From: Bacillota bacterium
GTDB taxonomy: Bacteria; Bacillota; Clostridia; Christensenellales; SZUA-584
Assembly (NCBI GenBank): GCA_023397655.1
Contig: JAEWTW010000045.1
Span: 1-64,000, forward strand
Direction of reading: 5' to 3'
DNA length: 64,000 nt
Shown here: in pieces, positions 25,362 to 34,877 of the stretch
Layout: every line of letters starts with the position of its first letter
How positions within the stretch are numbered: position 1 is the first letter of the stretch
Made by a program: the position numbers and the translations under genes
Notes under the pieces: generated by a model
Told to the model about the DNA's origin: nothing
The model's input: only the letters and a program-made list of their open reading frames with translations
Database searches by the model: none

Positions 25362-26346
25362 CGCCTGTTTCCTCCTTGAGAATATCGGTCACCTTCACCG
25401 CATAATTTGAGCCGCTCATGCCCACAAAGCCTTTAAATTTGGGTATGTGCTCAATCTTGACCGTGACCGGCATATTGATGTTATGATTCACCTGAATCAC
25501 ATCGCCCACTTCCGTATTGAGTATATCCTTCACCGTTGCATGCGTTTCATTAAACACGACATTCAGCGTCAGGTTCACGGTTGAAAGCGCTTTGTTCAGA
25601 TCCTCGCCCGCCGCTTTCACACTGATGCCGTTCTCGTTGTACCAGGAACGCATCACCAGCTTCTTCGCAATAGGCTGCAGCGCTACATGCGGCAGACATA
25701 TATTAATGATATCAGTTGTCTCTCCAATGCTCACCTTCATCGTGATAATCGCGATCGGCTCGTTGGAGGATACGATCTGTACATACTGCGAGCTGGTCTC
25801 AATCCTCTCCAGATGGGCGCTGACTGTATTGATCTTCTCCCATGCTTCGCTCATGTAATTGAGCATGCTTCTGGTGACCCGTTCCATGATCGAAAGCTCA
25901 ATTTCAGTAAACGGCTTGTCCATTGCCTGTTTTTCACCCATGCCGCCAAGCAGACGGCTGATTATCTCATACGCTACCGCGGAAGAAATCAAAAACAGCG
26001 AGGACCCCTGGAGCGGCGGCATGCTGATGATGGACGCCACCACCGGAGACGGCATCGAGTTGCTGAGCTCCGAGAACGTCTGCTCTTCAATGGAAAGCAC
26101 CTGAACCTCACAAAGCACCCGCAGCATTCCTGAAAGATACGTGGAAAGGCGGCTGGCAAAATTATCGTAAATAAAATGCAGCGTTCTTATCTGCTCCTTA
26201 GAGAACTTGTTCGCGGTTCGAAAATCGTACAGGCGAACTTTCGCCGGTTCGTTTTCGGGCTCGGCCGTCTCTACCGCCACATCCTTTCCGGATGTCAGGA
26301 CGCTTAAGAGCTCATCTATTTCATTTTGCGACAGTATGTTGGCCAA
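25339..26346 (-). CDS. fliM: Flagellar motor switch protein FliM
   Basis: A 335-residue C-ring protein. The N-terminal CheY-binding peptide LSQNEIDELLS is intact, the middle CheC-like domain follows (RLLGGMGEKQ), and the C-terminal SpoA domain ends near residue 330. Binding of CheY-P here switches rotation. It starts with TTG (26344 to 26346), 5 bases behind GGAGA. Confidence 0.96.
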   Translation of the reverse strand: MANILSQNEIDELLSVLTSGKDVAVETAEPENEPAKVRLYDFRTANKFSKEQIRTLHFIYDNFASRLSTYLSGMLRVLCEVQVLSIEEQTFSELSNSMPSPVVASIISMPPLQGSSLFLISSAVAYEIISRLLGGMGEKQAMDKPFTEIELSIMERVTRSMLNYMSEAWEKINTVSAHLERIETSSQYVQIVSSNEPIAIITMKVSIGETTDIINICLPHVALQPIAKKLVMRSWYNENGISVKAAGEDLNKALSTVNLTLNVVFNETHATVKDILNTEVGDVIQVNHNINMPVTVKIEHIPKFKGFVGMSGSNYAVKVTDILKEETGDDVDNER

Positions 26347-26374
26347 GGGTCTCTCCTCACTCCGTCAGTATTCT

Positions 26375-26773
26375 CTACTGAATCACAAAATCATTAAAAA
26401 ATAGCGTCGTCAGATAATCAATTCCCATTTGCGTTTTCAGATTATCAACAATTTCTTTTCTCAGCGCGTCCTGCGAAGAAACATCCCTCAGATCTTCTTC
26501 CGTTTTATTGCGCAGTGTAGAAAGTATTATATCACGGATCACATGATTATTCTCAGTCAAATTCTCTGTGACTTCTTCCGTTTTTGTCGATACCACTTCC
26601 AGTACGATTGTCACTTTCAGCAAACGCGTGCTGTCCTTGATGTTCGTGACAAAATAGTCCCCCGGGGTGTAATACGACGTTTCAGCTGGGGGCGGCGGCT
26701 GTAGAAACAGGAAGTATACGGCAGCCGCCACGACGACCAGCGCAATGGCTGCGATGATGATTATTTTTTTCAT
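26375..26773 (-). CDS. fliL: Flagellar basal body-associated protein FliL
   Basis: A 132-residue protein. It has one N-terminal membrane helix (IIIIAAIALVVVAAAVYFLFL), a Pro-rich link, and the FliL domain to the end (LKVTIVLEVVS, IRDIILSTLRNKT, LTTLFFNDFVIQ). It surrounds stator units and supports torque. Its ATG overlaps the motB stop by 4 bases. Confidence 0.92.
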   Translation of the reverse strand: MKKIIIIAAIALVVVAAAVYFLFLQPPPPAETSYYTPGDYFVTNIKDSTRLLKVTIVLEVVSTKTEEVTENLTENNHVIRDIILSTLRNKTEEDLRDVSSQDALRKEIVDNLKTQMGIDYLTTLFFNDFVIQ

Positions 26774-27570
26774 TCTGACAATTCCTCCAGAATTCCCTGT
26801 ATCACAAAGTCAACGCGCCGGTTGTTGGCTTTTCCATCCTCAGTATCGTTTGTATCCACCGGCCGATACTCGCCGTATCCGATCGGGACTATCTTGGAAG
26901 GCGAAATATCCATTATCCCCAGCATATATCTGCGAACGCTGGTGGCGCGCATCGCCGACAGATCGGAATTATCTCTGTATTTTGCAGAGCTGATCGGCAC
27001 ACTGTCGGTATGCCCTTCCACCCAAATCGTTTCTATCAAGTCGTCATACTCATCTATGATCTTACTGATTTCCATCAGCATTTCCTTCGCGGCAGGAAGG
27101 ATATCCACTTTTCCGGAATTGAACAGTGCAGAATCGGTCATTCGAATGAGTATTGTATCGTGTTCTTTCTGCGCTTTCAGCAGCATTTCCAGATTGTTTG
27201 TACGAATATATGTCTTTATATTCTGATACAGCTCTTCAAACCGGCGTTCCCGCTCCGCCTTGCCCGACTCATCCAATTCGTTGCTGGGTTCCGGAGTCGG
27301 CTGCGTGGATTCTTTGGGTACATCCCAACTGGTATCGTTCACCGGATCTGTTTCGCTGTGCACCTCTCCCGGATCGATCGATTGGATCGCTACGTAAGGC
27401 GTACCGGATAGTGAGCTGACAATCTGCTCCCATTTCTGCGCGTCTATGGTTGAAAACGAGAACAGCAGCACAAAGAATGTCAGCAGCAGTGTCACCATAT
27501 CTCCGTATGTATTCATCCAGGCCGGTGCGCCTTCTTCATCAGGCGGCTGCGGCTTGCGCTTACCTGCCAT
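26770..27570 (-). CDS. motB: Flagellar stator protein MotB
   Basis: A 266-residue protein. The membrane helix YGDMVTLLLTFFVLLFSFS carries the proton-channel aspartate (Asp24), and the OmpA-like peptidoglycan-binding domain is at about residues 130 to 260 (WVEGHTDSVPIS, DLSAMRATSVRRYM). It anchors the MotA ring to the wall. It overlaps motA by 11 bp. Ion specificity (H+ or Na+) cannot be decided by eye. Confidence 0.95.
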   Translation of the reverse strand: MAGKRKPQPPDEEGAPAWMNTYGDMVTLLLTFFVLLFSFSTIDAQKWEQIVSSLSGTPYVAIQSIDPGEVHSETDPVNDTSWDVPKESTQPTPEPSNELDESGKAERERRFEELYQNIKTYIRTNNLEMLLKAQKEHDTILIRMTDSALFNSGKVDILPAAKEMLMEISKIIDEYDDLIETIWVEGHTDSVPISSAKYRDNSDLSAMRATSVRRYMLGIMDISPSKIVPIGYGEYRPVDTNDTEDGKANNRRVDFVIQGILEELSE

Positions 27571-28372
27571 CCTGCATGATCTCCTTCACTTCCGGATTGG
27601 GCTGGGATTCCGTCTGTTTAATATCGCGCCGCGAAATAAACGCCGTCAGCTTGTCCTTGATGATACGCGGATTTTCTCCGTCCTGTATCGAAAGAAGCCC
27701 TTCCATGTACAGTTCCTTTTGCAGCGCCTCGTTATCGCTCTGAACTTTCAGTTTTTTGGATACCGGCGTAAACACGAGATTCGCCAGTACAACGCCGTAG
27801 AATGTCGTGATCAATGCAACAGCCATGCTTGGCCCCAGCGTACCGGGATCACTTAAGTTTTTCAGCATGTTGATAAGACCAATCAGCGTTCCGATCATAC
27901 CATATGCCGGTGCAAACGCCGCCATGCTGTTGATGATGTTCTGCCCTTGTGAATGACGTTCCTGTATAAACGAGATTTCCGTCTCCAGTATATTCTTGAC
28001 GAGCTCACCGTCAGCGCCGTCCACAATCAGCATGATACCCTTTTGCAAAAAGGGATTTTCCACCTCGCCCACAGCATCTTCCAGTGCCAGCAGGCCTTCG
28101 CGGCGAGCCACATTGGCCACTTTGATGATCAGCTCGATGTCTTCGTTCAAATCAATATGCTGCTTTTTAAAGGCCATGGTATATACAGTTTTGAGGGATT
28201 TAAGCATTTTTCCCGGGTAGGCAACAATGGTCGAAGCGATCGTGCCTCCGATCACAACGAACAAGGATGGTAAGTTAAAATATGTACCCAGCTCGCCATC
28301 CAACAGGATGGAGATAAGTATGCATGCAAATCCCGCGCTGATACCGATAACCGTTGTTTTTTCCAAAGCCAT
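27560..28372 (-). CDS. motA: Flagellar stator protein MotA
   Basis: A 270-residue protein with four membrane helices, the conserved cytoplasmic loop (VANVARREGLLALEDAVGE) and the PxxG-like segment AFAPAYGMIGTLIGLINML in helix 3. It forms the rotating pentamer around the MotB dimer. It lies between flbD and motB. The ribosome site GAGGTGT is just ahead of the ATG. Confidence 0.95.
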   Translation of the reverse strand: MALEKTTVIGISAGFACILISILLDGELGTYFNLPSLFVVIGGTIASTIVAYPGKMLKSLKTVYTMAFKKQHIDLNEDIELIIKVANVARREGLLALEDAVGEVENPFLQKGIMLIVDGADGELVKNILETEISFIQERHSQGQNIINSMAAFAPAYGMIGTLIGLINMLKNLSDPGTLGPSMAVALITTFYGVVLANLVFTPVSKKLKVQSDNEALQKELYMEGLLSIQDGENPRIIKDKLTAFISRRDIKQTESQPNPEVKEIMQDGR

Positions 28373-28379
28373 ACACCTC

Positions 28380-28586
28380 TTATTTGCCGTCAGCCCCGCT
28401 GAAGTTTCCGAATATTTTCCTCTTGTACTCTATGATGAGCCTTTGCAGCTCATTGCAGGATTCCGATACGACGAGCTTGCGACCGGAAGCCATCGACACC
28501 ACCGTGTTCGGCGTCTCTTCCGCAAACTCTATCAACTCACAGTTAATGAGGAATTCCTCATTGTTTAAACGATGTACCCTGATCAA
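28380..28586 (-). CDS. flbD: Flagellar protein FlbD (SwrD)
   Basis: A 68-residue protein: IRVHRLNNEEFLINCELIEF, ETPNTVVSMASGRKLVV and a basic end. It matches FlbD/SwrD, which in Bacillus subtilis raises motor torque. It begins with TTG about 8 bases behind AGGATT. It is located as usual between flgE and motA. Confidence 0.92.
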   Translation of the reverse strand: MIRVHRLNNEEFLINCELIEFAEETPNTVVSMASGRKLVVSESCNELQRLIIEYKRKIFGNFSGADGK

Positions 28587-28620
28587 ACTGATTCAATCCT
28601 TTCCATCACATCTGCTTAGA

Positions 28621-28647
28621 GCCGGCGCGCTTATCCGGCGCGCCGGC
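28621..28647 (-). other. GC-only hairpin between flgE and flbD
   Basis: GCCGGCGCGC and GCGCGCCGGC are 10-bp perfect arms around a 7-nt loop, 15 bp past the flgE stop. No T-run follows, so it looks like an RNA-stabilising or partial-attenuation hairpin within the operon. Confidence 0.6.
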
Positions 28648-28661
28648 ATCAGCATACGTCG

Positions 28662-29537
28662 TTATCTGACCATGTTCACCAGTTCCTCGAGCATTTCATC
28701 CGTTGTGGTGATGATTCTCGAGTTGGCCTGGAAGCCTCTCTGCGTGGTGATCATATCTGCGAACTGGGCAGTCAAATCCACGTTGGACATTTCCAGCGAG
28801 CCCGGATTCAGGCTGCCGCTGCCGCCTTCACCCGGAGTATCAAAAACCGGGTTGCCCGAGTTGACCGTGGTGCGGTAAGAGTTCTCACCCGTCTTTTCAA
28901 GCCCGTTGGGGTTGGCAAACTGCGCCAGTACGATCTGCCCCAGCACGGTGCTTTGGCTGGTGGCTTCGTCCAGCGCCACCACCTGGCCGTTTGCGCTGAT
29001 GGACACATCATAGTAAGCGGGATCCACAAAAATTCTCTCCATCGTCAAATGTGCACCCGGCGCTCCAGCAGCGCAGACCGCATTGGTGGCATCTCTGTAA
29101 ACCAGCGCACCGGTGCCATCCACCTCATAGCCCATCACATAGCTGCCGTTTGAATCCACGAGATAGTTTTGTGAATCCGTATAGAAGTTGCCGGCACGGG
29201 TATAGGTATACGAATTGCCGTTCTGAATCACGAAATAGCCGTCGCCGTCAATCGCGAGATCCAGCGGGTTGCCGGTATACTGTGAGGACGACGGCGTGTT
29301 CAGCACGTCGATCGTCGCCAGCTGTACGCCGAGGCCTATTTGCTGCGGATTGGTGCCGCCTGTTGTGGCGTTGCCCGCCGATGCCGGTGACACCGTCTGG
29401 CTGTAGATATCCTGGAATATGACTCGGCTGGCCTTGAAGCCCACCGTATTCACGTTCGCGATGTTATTGCCGATCACATCCATCTTGGTCTGGTGATTCT
29501 TGAGTCCGGTCACGCCGGAGTATAATGAACGCATCAT
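28662..29537 (-). CDS. flgE: Flagellar hook protein FlgE (short form)
   Basis: A 291-residue axial protein. N-terminal LYSGVTGLKNHQTKMDVIGNNIANVNTVGFK and C-terminal DLTAQFADMITTQRGFQANSRI are the paired coiled-coil motifs of the rod/hook family. The position after flgD and before flbD identifies it as hook protein. It is much shorter than enterobacterial FlgE (about 400), having a small surface domain, as is common in Clostridia. GGAGG lies 10 bases before the ATG. Confidence 0.9.
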   Translation of the reverse strand: MMRSLYSGVTGLKNHQTKMDVIGNNIANVNTVGFKASRVIFQDIYSQTVSPASAGNATTGGTNPQQIGLGVQLATIDVLNTPSSSQYTGNPLDLAIDGDGYFVIQNGNSYTYTRAGNFYTDSQNYLVDSNGSYVMGYEVDGTGALVYRDATNAVCAAGAPGAHLTMERIFVDPAYYDVSISANGQVVALDEATSQSTVLGQIVLAQFANPNGLEKTGENSYRTTVNSGNPVFDTPGEGGSGSLNPGSLEMSNVDLTAQFADMITTQRGFQANSRIITTTDEMLEELVNMVR

Positions 29538-29554
29538 GTTAAAGTATCCTCCTG

Positions 29555-30244
29555 TTAAATAATCACTGGTTCAGTATCGGCCGGCAGTTCAGTATCCTCC
29601 GCCGGTGTTTCCGTTCCATCGGTCGGCGTTTCAGTGCCGTCGGCCGATATTTCCGTTATGCTCGAAACCGGGATTTCTTTCCCGTCCACCACTGCGTAAA
29701 TCACGCCGTCTTTTACCACGATCCGGGACACTTCACCGGTCACGGTGGTTTTGGTGCCGTCTTCAGCGGTGACCGTCGCAGTGACCGTACATCCGATCAG
29801 TGTGGCGCTTTGCAGTATCTCATCGTCAATACCGCCCCCCACTGTGGAGCTGTCCACAACGCCGGCCACGCTCGCCAGATCGTACATTTCACCGCCGATC
29901 ATCAGATAGTTGACGCCATTTTCCTTGACGACGCCGTCCACCTTGCCAAATATCAGGTTATCGCCGTCCTGCACATACACGTACTGGCCTATCATGCTGT
30001 AAGCCTGACTCGACAGGAAGCTCTGCCCCATCTCCTTGATCTGCTCCAGCATGGTGAACTGAGCCATTTGCGCCAGAAAATCTTCGTTGCTTGTCGGCGA
30101 CATCGGATCCTGATTGGCCATCTGCGCTACCAGCAACTTCAGGAAGTCGTCCTGTCCCAAGCTGCTGCCTGTTGTGCGTGTGCTGTTGTTCAACTCTTCC
30201 AGCGTCCGTATGACAGATGCTGAGGTTGTCGCTACGCTAGACAT
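29555..30244 (-). CDS. flgD: Flagellar hook-cap protein FlgD
   Basis: A 229-residue protein. The conserved N-terminal part LGQDDFLKLLVAQMANQDP, FLAQMAQFTMLEQI and MIGQYV is diagnostic. The C-terminal half carries beta strands and ends in an acidic Thr/Glu/Pro repeat (TETPTDGTETPAEDTE). It caps the growing hook. The ATG at 30244 follows GGAAGGAG by 7 bases; an upstream in-frame codon at 30448 lies inside fliK and is not used. Confidence 0.92.
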   Translation of the reverse strand: MSSVATTSASVIRTLEELNNSTRTTGSSLGQDDFLKLLVAQMANQDPMSPTSNEDFLAQMAQFTMLEQIKEMGQSFLSSQAYSMIGQYVYVQDGDNLIFGKVDGVVKENGVNYLMIGGEMYDLASVAGVVDSSTVGGGIDDEILQSATLIGCTVTATVTAEDGTKTTVTGEVSRIVVKDGVIYAVVDGKEIPVSSITEISADGTETPTDGTETPAEDTELPADTEPVII

Positions 30245-30260
30245 TTTTAATCTCCTTCCA

Positions 30261-31625
30261 TCAAGCCAGGTATTCCACCGAGCTGCCGCCCAGCATTTCG
30301 GAAACAGGCGCTGTCGATTCAAACAGTTCGCTGCCGGAATACCGGTCAGCACTCCATCCGAGGTGTCCTTCCCGTCTCTGTCCGTTTCCACCCGCCTGCT
30401 GTCCAAACGCTTCGCGTCCGGCTGCCATCGGATCCTGATACGAAACATCGACGGTAGAGATGACGATGCCTTTTTCCTTGAGCGCGCTCTGGAGCGAACC
30501 TGAGTGATCCGAGAACAGCCCCTTTACCGCCGCATCCTCTGTTTGCACATGCATGCGGACCTCGCCGTTCTCCATCGTGAGCTTGATGCTGACCTTGCCG
30601 AGAAAGTCCGGCTTTAATTCCACATCAAACTCGTAGTGCCCCTCGCTGACGCTGGCTCTTGCCTTATCCACGATGCGGATCACATTATCCCTGACGAAAT
30701 CCGCCGTCGTTTCCTGCGGGCTCGTTGTTTCAGCCGGCATTTCCGCCTGCTGCACGTTCACCTTCGCCGACTCCGTACCCATGCTGACTATGGGTTCCGG
30801 CGATGTATCCGCCGCCACCGGCATTTCGGCTTTTTCTTCAGTCCGGGCCTGTTTACCGGCATCTTTTACGGGTGCTTTCACCGATGCTACCTGTACCGTT
30901 GCTGCTGCAGACGCGGCTACCGGCATTGTCGCTGCTTCGGCCGCATCCGACTGCGTTGCTCCCGTTTCAATAACTTCCGCCGGTACCGGCTGCTGCGGTT
31001 GGCTCTGCCTTGGTGCGGCATCTATCTGCTGCGTCCGGCTGTCAACCGTGAGTTTGGACTTGAGCAGCATTGCCGCATCCGGGCCTTCTGCCGGAGCCTC
31101 TTTGGCTTCTGCCGTCGGTCCGCTGTTGGTACTCTCGAGGGAGCCCGAATACTTTTCAGCACCGGCGCTTGCCTGCGGCTGCGCACTCTGCGCCGCTTCG
31201 CCGGGCTGTTCATTATTAAGCATCCTTGCAAATTGTCCGGACACCTGCGACTGTTGTGCGGCTGTTGCTTCCGGGCTCTCTGTTGCCCCCGTCTGCAGCT
31301 GGCCGGCTTCTGTTGAAGCCTCGCTGATCTCCGTCTGATAATCCAGCAATCCGAATCCTTCGAGAATGCCAACAACCTCTTGCGGCACGGCCTGTGCCGA
31401 GGGGGTTATAGCCATGCTGTTATCCTGTCCGGGTATGATGACTGTCTCCTGCATGACCGCCACCGGCTGTGCTGCCGCCGCGAGGCTCTCCAGTTTCTTT
31501 TTAAAGTCGCTGAGTATAGCCTGGGCCGGGTTCTTGCCTGCTTTGGTCAAACCGCTTGTCATGACACCCTTGTCCGCTGATGAACCAGGCATTTCAATGC
31601 CTGCCGTCATAAGACTACAATCCAA
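30261..31625 (-). CDS. fliK: Flagellar hook-length control protein FliK
   Basis: A 454-residue secreted ruler. The long Ala/Gln/Pro-rich N-terminal two thirds is low complexity. The C-terminal domain (about residues 320 to 400) holds ELKPDFLGKVSIKLTMENGEV and LQSALKEKGI, the Flg_hook signature. It sets hook length and switches export to filament proteins. It starts with TTG 9 bases behind GGGAGG. A second FliK-like gene lies at 61213. Confidence 0.9.
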   Translation of the reverse strand: MDCSLMTAGIEMPGSSADKGVMTSGLTKAGKNPAQAILSDFKKKLESLAAAAQPVAVMQETVIIPGQDNSMAITPSAQAVPQEVVGILEGFGLLDYQTEISEASTEAGQLQTGATESPEATAAQQSQVSGQFARMLNNEQPGEAAQSAQPQASAGAEKYSGSLESTNSGPTAEAKEAPAEGPDAAMLLKSKLTVDSRTQQIDAAPRQSQPQQPVPAEVIETGATQSDAAEAATMPVAASAAATVQVASVKAPVKDAGKQARTEEKAEMPVAADTSPEPIVSMGTESAKVNVQQAEMPAETTSPQETTADFVRDNVIRIVDKARASVSEGHYEFDVELKPDFLGKVSIKLTMENGEVRMHVQTEDAAVKGLFSDHSGSLQSALKEKGIVISTVDVSYQDPMAAGREAFGQQAGGNGQRREGHLGWSADRYSGSELFESTAPVSEMLGGSSVEYLA

Positions 31626-31673
31626 ATGCGCATTCCTCCCTTCTGATCAATCGCATTTCCTCCTTTGCTTTTT

Positions 31674-32357
31674 TTATTTCATCATTTCTGATAAAACTCT
31701 GGTTGCAAGCTTAACCTCCATGTTGCCCAGTATGGCAGCCGCTTTGTCGCTGGGAATCATCATCAACACCGACACCATATCATCCACCGTGTTGAGACCG
31801 GATATCGCTGTAGCCGCCACAATCGGGTCCATCGCTTCAAATATCTTTGCGGTGGCTGCCATGTCGTCCTGCGCCTGCTGCGCCTCCTGTATGCTGGACT
31901 CCTTGCTTGTTACCGCTTCTTCCCTCGCTGTCAGCGCCGTTTCCTTTTCTGCCAGCGCCGTTTCATTGTCCTCCAGCGCTGTTTCGCGCTCCTTAAGCTT
32001 TTCGGTCTTACTCTTCAGCGCGGCGGTCTGTTCTGCCAGCTGAGCGGCCTGTGCATCCAGCTCGCTTTGCCGCTGCTCAATCTGCTCCGCATCCATGGCG
32101 GCGGTCTCTCCGTCTGTCTCAGCCTGCTGTGTCTGCAGCGCGTCCGCCAGTTGCTGCCGTATACCGCCCAGATTGAAATAAATTAATGCCGTTGCCGATA
32201 TCATGATCACAATCAGGAAAACTGCGACCACACCGCCGGCCGAAACTTTGCTCTTGGGCTTGGCAGCTTTATCGGATGGCTTGGCCGCCGGTACCGGTTT
32301 TCCTGCCGTCGCCGCCGCAGGCACTGTATTCTTTTTGGCTTCCAGTTTTTCTGCCAT
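31674..32357 (-). CDS. ylxF: YlxF/MotE-like flagellar operon protein
   Basis: A 227-residue protein. It has a Lys/Ala/Pro-rich N-terminus, one membrane helix (GGVVAVFLIVIMISATALIYF), a long heptad-type coiled coil (about residues 75 to 165), and a small MgtE_N/MotE-like domain (IFEAMDPIVAATAISGL, MMIPSDKAAAILGNM). Between fliJ and fliK this matches Bacillus YlxF. Related MotE proteins act with the stators. The exact role here is inferred. Confidence 0.82.
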   Translation of the reverse strand: MAEKLEAKKNTVPAAATAGKPVPAAKPSDKAAKPKSKVSAGGVVAVFLIVIMISATALIYFNLGGIRQQLADALQTQQAETDGETAAMDAEQIEQRQSELDAQAAQLAEQTAALKSKTEKLKERETALEDNETALAEKETALTAREEAVTSKESSIQEAQQAQDDMAATAKIFEAMDPIVAATAISGLNTVDDMVSVLMMIPSDKAAAILGNMEVKLATRVLSEMMK

Positions 32358-32366
32358 ATCTGTTCC

Positions 32367-32807
32367 TTAGGATACGGTCACGTTATACGAGACCAGATCA
32401 TCCACAAATTTGTTATGCTGTTTCTTTACGTTTTCCTGATACTCGGCATACTGCGACTCGCGCAGCTTGTCCAGCAGCTTGATCTCCTTGCGCGTGTGAA
32501 CCAGCTTTTGCATGCGCTGTTCCCGCTCGCGCTCCAGGCGAACTATCTCCGCCTGCACTGTGGCCATTGAAGCCTTCAGACTGTCAAAGAACTGGCCGTA
32601 ATCCTTGATGCACGGCGCCGTTACCCCTTTGGATACCGCCGTACAGTACTCGCCGCTTGCCTTTTCAAAATCCGCGTTCAGCTGCTCCAGCTCCTGATGC
32701 CGTCTCATCAGCTCGGCTTCAATGTTCTTCAGCTCCAGCTTCTGCTGCTTTTCAATACTCAGCTGCATGTCGTACCAGGACTGCAGTGTAAATACAAACT
32801 TTTTCAT
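32367..32807 (-). CDS. fliJ: Flagellar export protein FliJ
   Basis: A 146-residue, almost entirely helical coiled-coil protein (FTLQSWYDMQLSIEKQQKLELKN and EREREQRMQKLVHTRKEIKLLDKL). It is the central stalk of the export ATPase. The ATG overlaps the fliI stop by 4 bases. Confidence 0.9.
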   Translation of the reverse strand: MKKFVFTLQSWYDMQLSIEKQQKLELKNIEAELMRRHQELEQLNADFEKASGEYCTAVSKGVTAPCIKDYGQFFDSLKASMATVQAEIVRLEREREQRMQKLVHTRKEIKLLDKLRESQYAEYQENVKKQHNKFVDDLVSYNVTVS

Positions 32808-34132
32808 GCGCTTCGCCTGTCATATATCTGCGAGACCAGCTCCATCGTATCCTCAAACGTAAACCGTTCATCCACCTGCTGCTTGAGGAGCATGTTGATA
32901 TGCTCTATCTGGTCGATCGCCTCGTCGATCTTCTTATTTGTTCCCGCCTTATATGCCCCGATCGATATCAGGTCCTGCGCGTCCCGGTAAGTGGACATCA
33001 CCGTCCGGATATACGCAGTCATCGGAAGGTACTCCCGGGGCATCACGTCCGGCATCAGGCGGCTGACGCTCTGCAGCACGTCGATAGCCGGGTAATGGTT
33101 ACTGTTCGCCATCTTGCGCGAGAGCACGATATGTCCGTCCAGTATGCCGCGCACCGTGTCCGCGATGGGTTCGTCCATGTCGTCGCCCTCCACCAGCACC
33201 GTATACAGCCCGGTGATGGAGCCTTTGCTGCACATGCCCGCTCGCTCCAGCAGCCGCGGCATGATCGCGTACACTGAGGGCGTAAACCCTCTCGATACCG
33301 GCGGTTCTCCAATCGCCATGCCGATTTCGCGCTGCGCCATTGCAAAACGCGTCAGCGAGTCCATCATCAGCATCACGTTAAGCCCCTGATCGCGGAAGTA
33401 TTCCGCCATTGCCGTGCCCACCATCGCAGACTTGAGCCGCACCAGCGCAGGCTGGTCCGACGTCGCCACGATCAGCACCGAACGCTTTAAGCCCTCTTCC
33501 TGCAGATCCTTTTCCAAAAAGTCCTTGACCTCACGGCCTCTTTCGCCGATCAGTACGATCACGTTGATATCCGCCGAGGTGTTCCGGGCGATCATGCCCA
33601 GCAGCGTGCTCTTGCCCACGCCGCTGCCAGCGAATATGCCCACCCTTTGTCCCTTGCCCAGTGTCAGCAGCGAATCGACGGCTTTAACGCCCATTGAAAG
33701 CTGCTCAGTGATGCGGCGGCGTTCCATCGGATTGGGCGGACTGTTCATGATGGGATAGGTGGCCTCCGCTTTCACCGGCCCCAGCCCGTCCATTGGGTTT
33801 CCCAGCCCATCCAGCACCCGGCCGCAGAATTCGCGGCCCACCGGCACGCTGAGCGACCGGTTATCGGAAACAACGTAGCTGTTGGGACCCACACCGGAAA
33901 GCTCTCCGAAAGGCATCAGCAGCACCTTTTTTTCCTTGAAGCCCACCACCTCGGACAGAATAAACTTATCCTTGCTGTCCGTATATATGCGGCATATGTC
34001 TCCCAGCTTGCATCCGAGACCCACCGCCTCCACCGTCAGGCCGTAAACCTGACTGACGCGGCCGCCATATTCAAAAAACTCTTTGTCCTTGAGCGCATTC
34101 CGGAAACGCTCGGCGCTTTCAAAACCGGCCAT
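32804..34132 (-). CDS. fliI: Flagellum-specific ATPase FliI
   Basis: A 442-residue F1-beta-like ATPase. Walker A is GIFAGSGVGKST, Walker B-like VMLMMDSLTRFAMAQREI, and the family motif GEPPVSRGFTPSVYA is present. It forms the hexameric ATPase of the flagellar type III export apparatus. It follows fliH by 1 bp. Confidence 0.97.
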   Translation of the reverse strand: MAGFESAERFRNALKDKEFFEYGGRVSQVYGLTVEAVGLGCKLGDICRIYTDSKDKFILSEVVGFKEKKVLLMPFGELSGVGPNSYVVSDNRSLSVPVGREFCGRVLDGLGNPMDGLGPVKAEATYPIMNSPPNPMERRRITEQLSMGVKAVDSLLTLGKGQRVGIFAGSGVGKSTLLGMIARNTSADINVIVLIGERGREVKDFLEKDLQEEGLKRSVLIVATSDQPALVRLKSAMVGTAMAEYFRDQGLNVMLMMDSLTRFAMAQREIGMAIGEPPVSRGFTPSVYAIMPRLLERAGMCSKGSITGLYTVLVEGDDMDEPIADTVRGILDGHIVLSRKMANSNHYPAIDVLQSVSRLMPDVMPREYLPMTAYIRTVMSTYRDAQDLISIGAYKAGTNKKIDEAIDQIEHINMLLKQQVDERFTFEDTMELVSQIYDRRSA

Positions 34133-34133
34133 G

Positions 34134-34877
34134 CTATTCCACCTGCTCCTTCAGATACTGCCGAGTCTTATCGAGCTGCATCGCGATTCCCGCGTTGATG
34201 ACCTCGTCGTTTGACTCGATCACGAGTCCGCCCGGTTCCAGCGACGGATCGCATACCACCTCGAAATCGCCGCAGTCCGTTCCTTCACGCAGCCACTGTC
34301 CGCCGTCTCTGAAGTACTTTTCGAACTCTCCCCGGCCCACGCGCAGCATGAAATCGTCCGACTGTTTTAATTCCATAACTGCCTTTTTGGCAATCTCCAT
34401 ATAGACTTTATCGTCTTTTTGTAATTGTATGTTAATTATTTTTTCCGCTATGTCCATGGCCAGCGGCAGCACGCTCTCCTGAAGCTGATCGTACAATTCG
34501 TCTCGGTATTGTGCCGTTTGCTCAATCATCGCCCGGGCTTCCTCATTTTGAGCCGCTATTTTTCTGGCGATTTCATCGGCTGCATCCGCCACTCCCGCAT
34601 CGCAGCCCTGCTGCCGTGCTTCGTTCTTTATCTCTTCCGCACGCGCCGCTGCCGCCTGTAAAATCTGCTGCGCCTTGGCCTGCGCGCTGTGCATCAGTTC
34701 GCGCGCCTTGTCTCGCACCGGCTGCGGTATCTGGGTGTCGCTTTCAAGCAGCGCGGCATCGCCCAGCGGAATCTCGGATGAGTCGCCTGACTCCTTCCTG
34801 GTTTCCTTGTGTGTGATCACGATAAACGACCGATTTTGATTCATGTTATCAACGAGCGTTTTATCGATTTTAAACAA
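34134..34877 (-). CDS. fliH: Flagellar assembly protein FliH
   Basis: A 247-residue stalk protein and regulator of FliI. A helical Ala/Glu/Gln-rich middle (MHSAQAKAQQILQAAAARAE) is followed by the conserved C-terminal domain (VLPLAMDIAEKIINIQL, VGRGEFEKYF, GGLVIES). The chosen TTG at 34877 lies 9 bases behind GGAGGA and overlaps the fliG end by 8 bp; later ATG codons have no comparable ribosome site. Confidence 0.88.
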   Translation of the reverse strand: MFKIDKTLVDNMNQNRSFIVITHKETRKESGDSSEIPLGDAALLESDTQIPQPVRDKARELMHSAQAKAQQILQAAAARAEEIKNEARQQGCDAGVADAADEIARKIAAQNEEARAMIEQTAQYRDELYDQLQESVLPLAMDIAEKIINIQLQKDDKVYMEIAKKAVMELKQSDDFMLRVGRGEFEKYFRDGGQWLREGTDCGDFEVVCDPSLEPGGLVIESNDEVINAGIAMQLDKTRQYLKEQVE

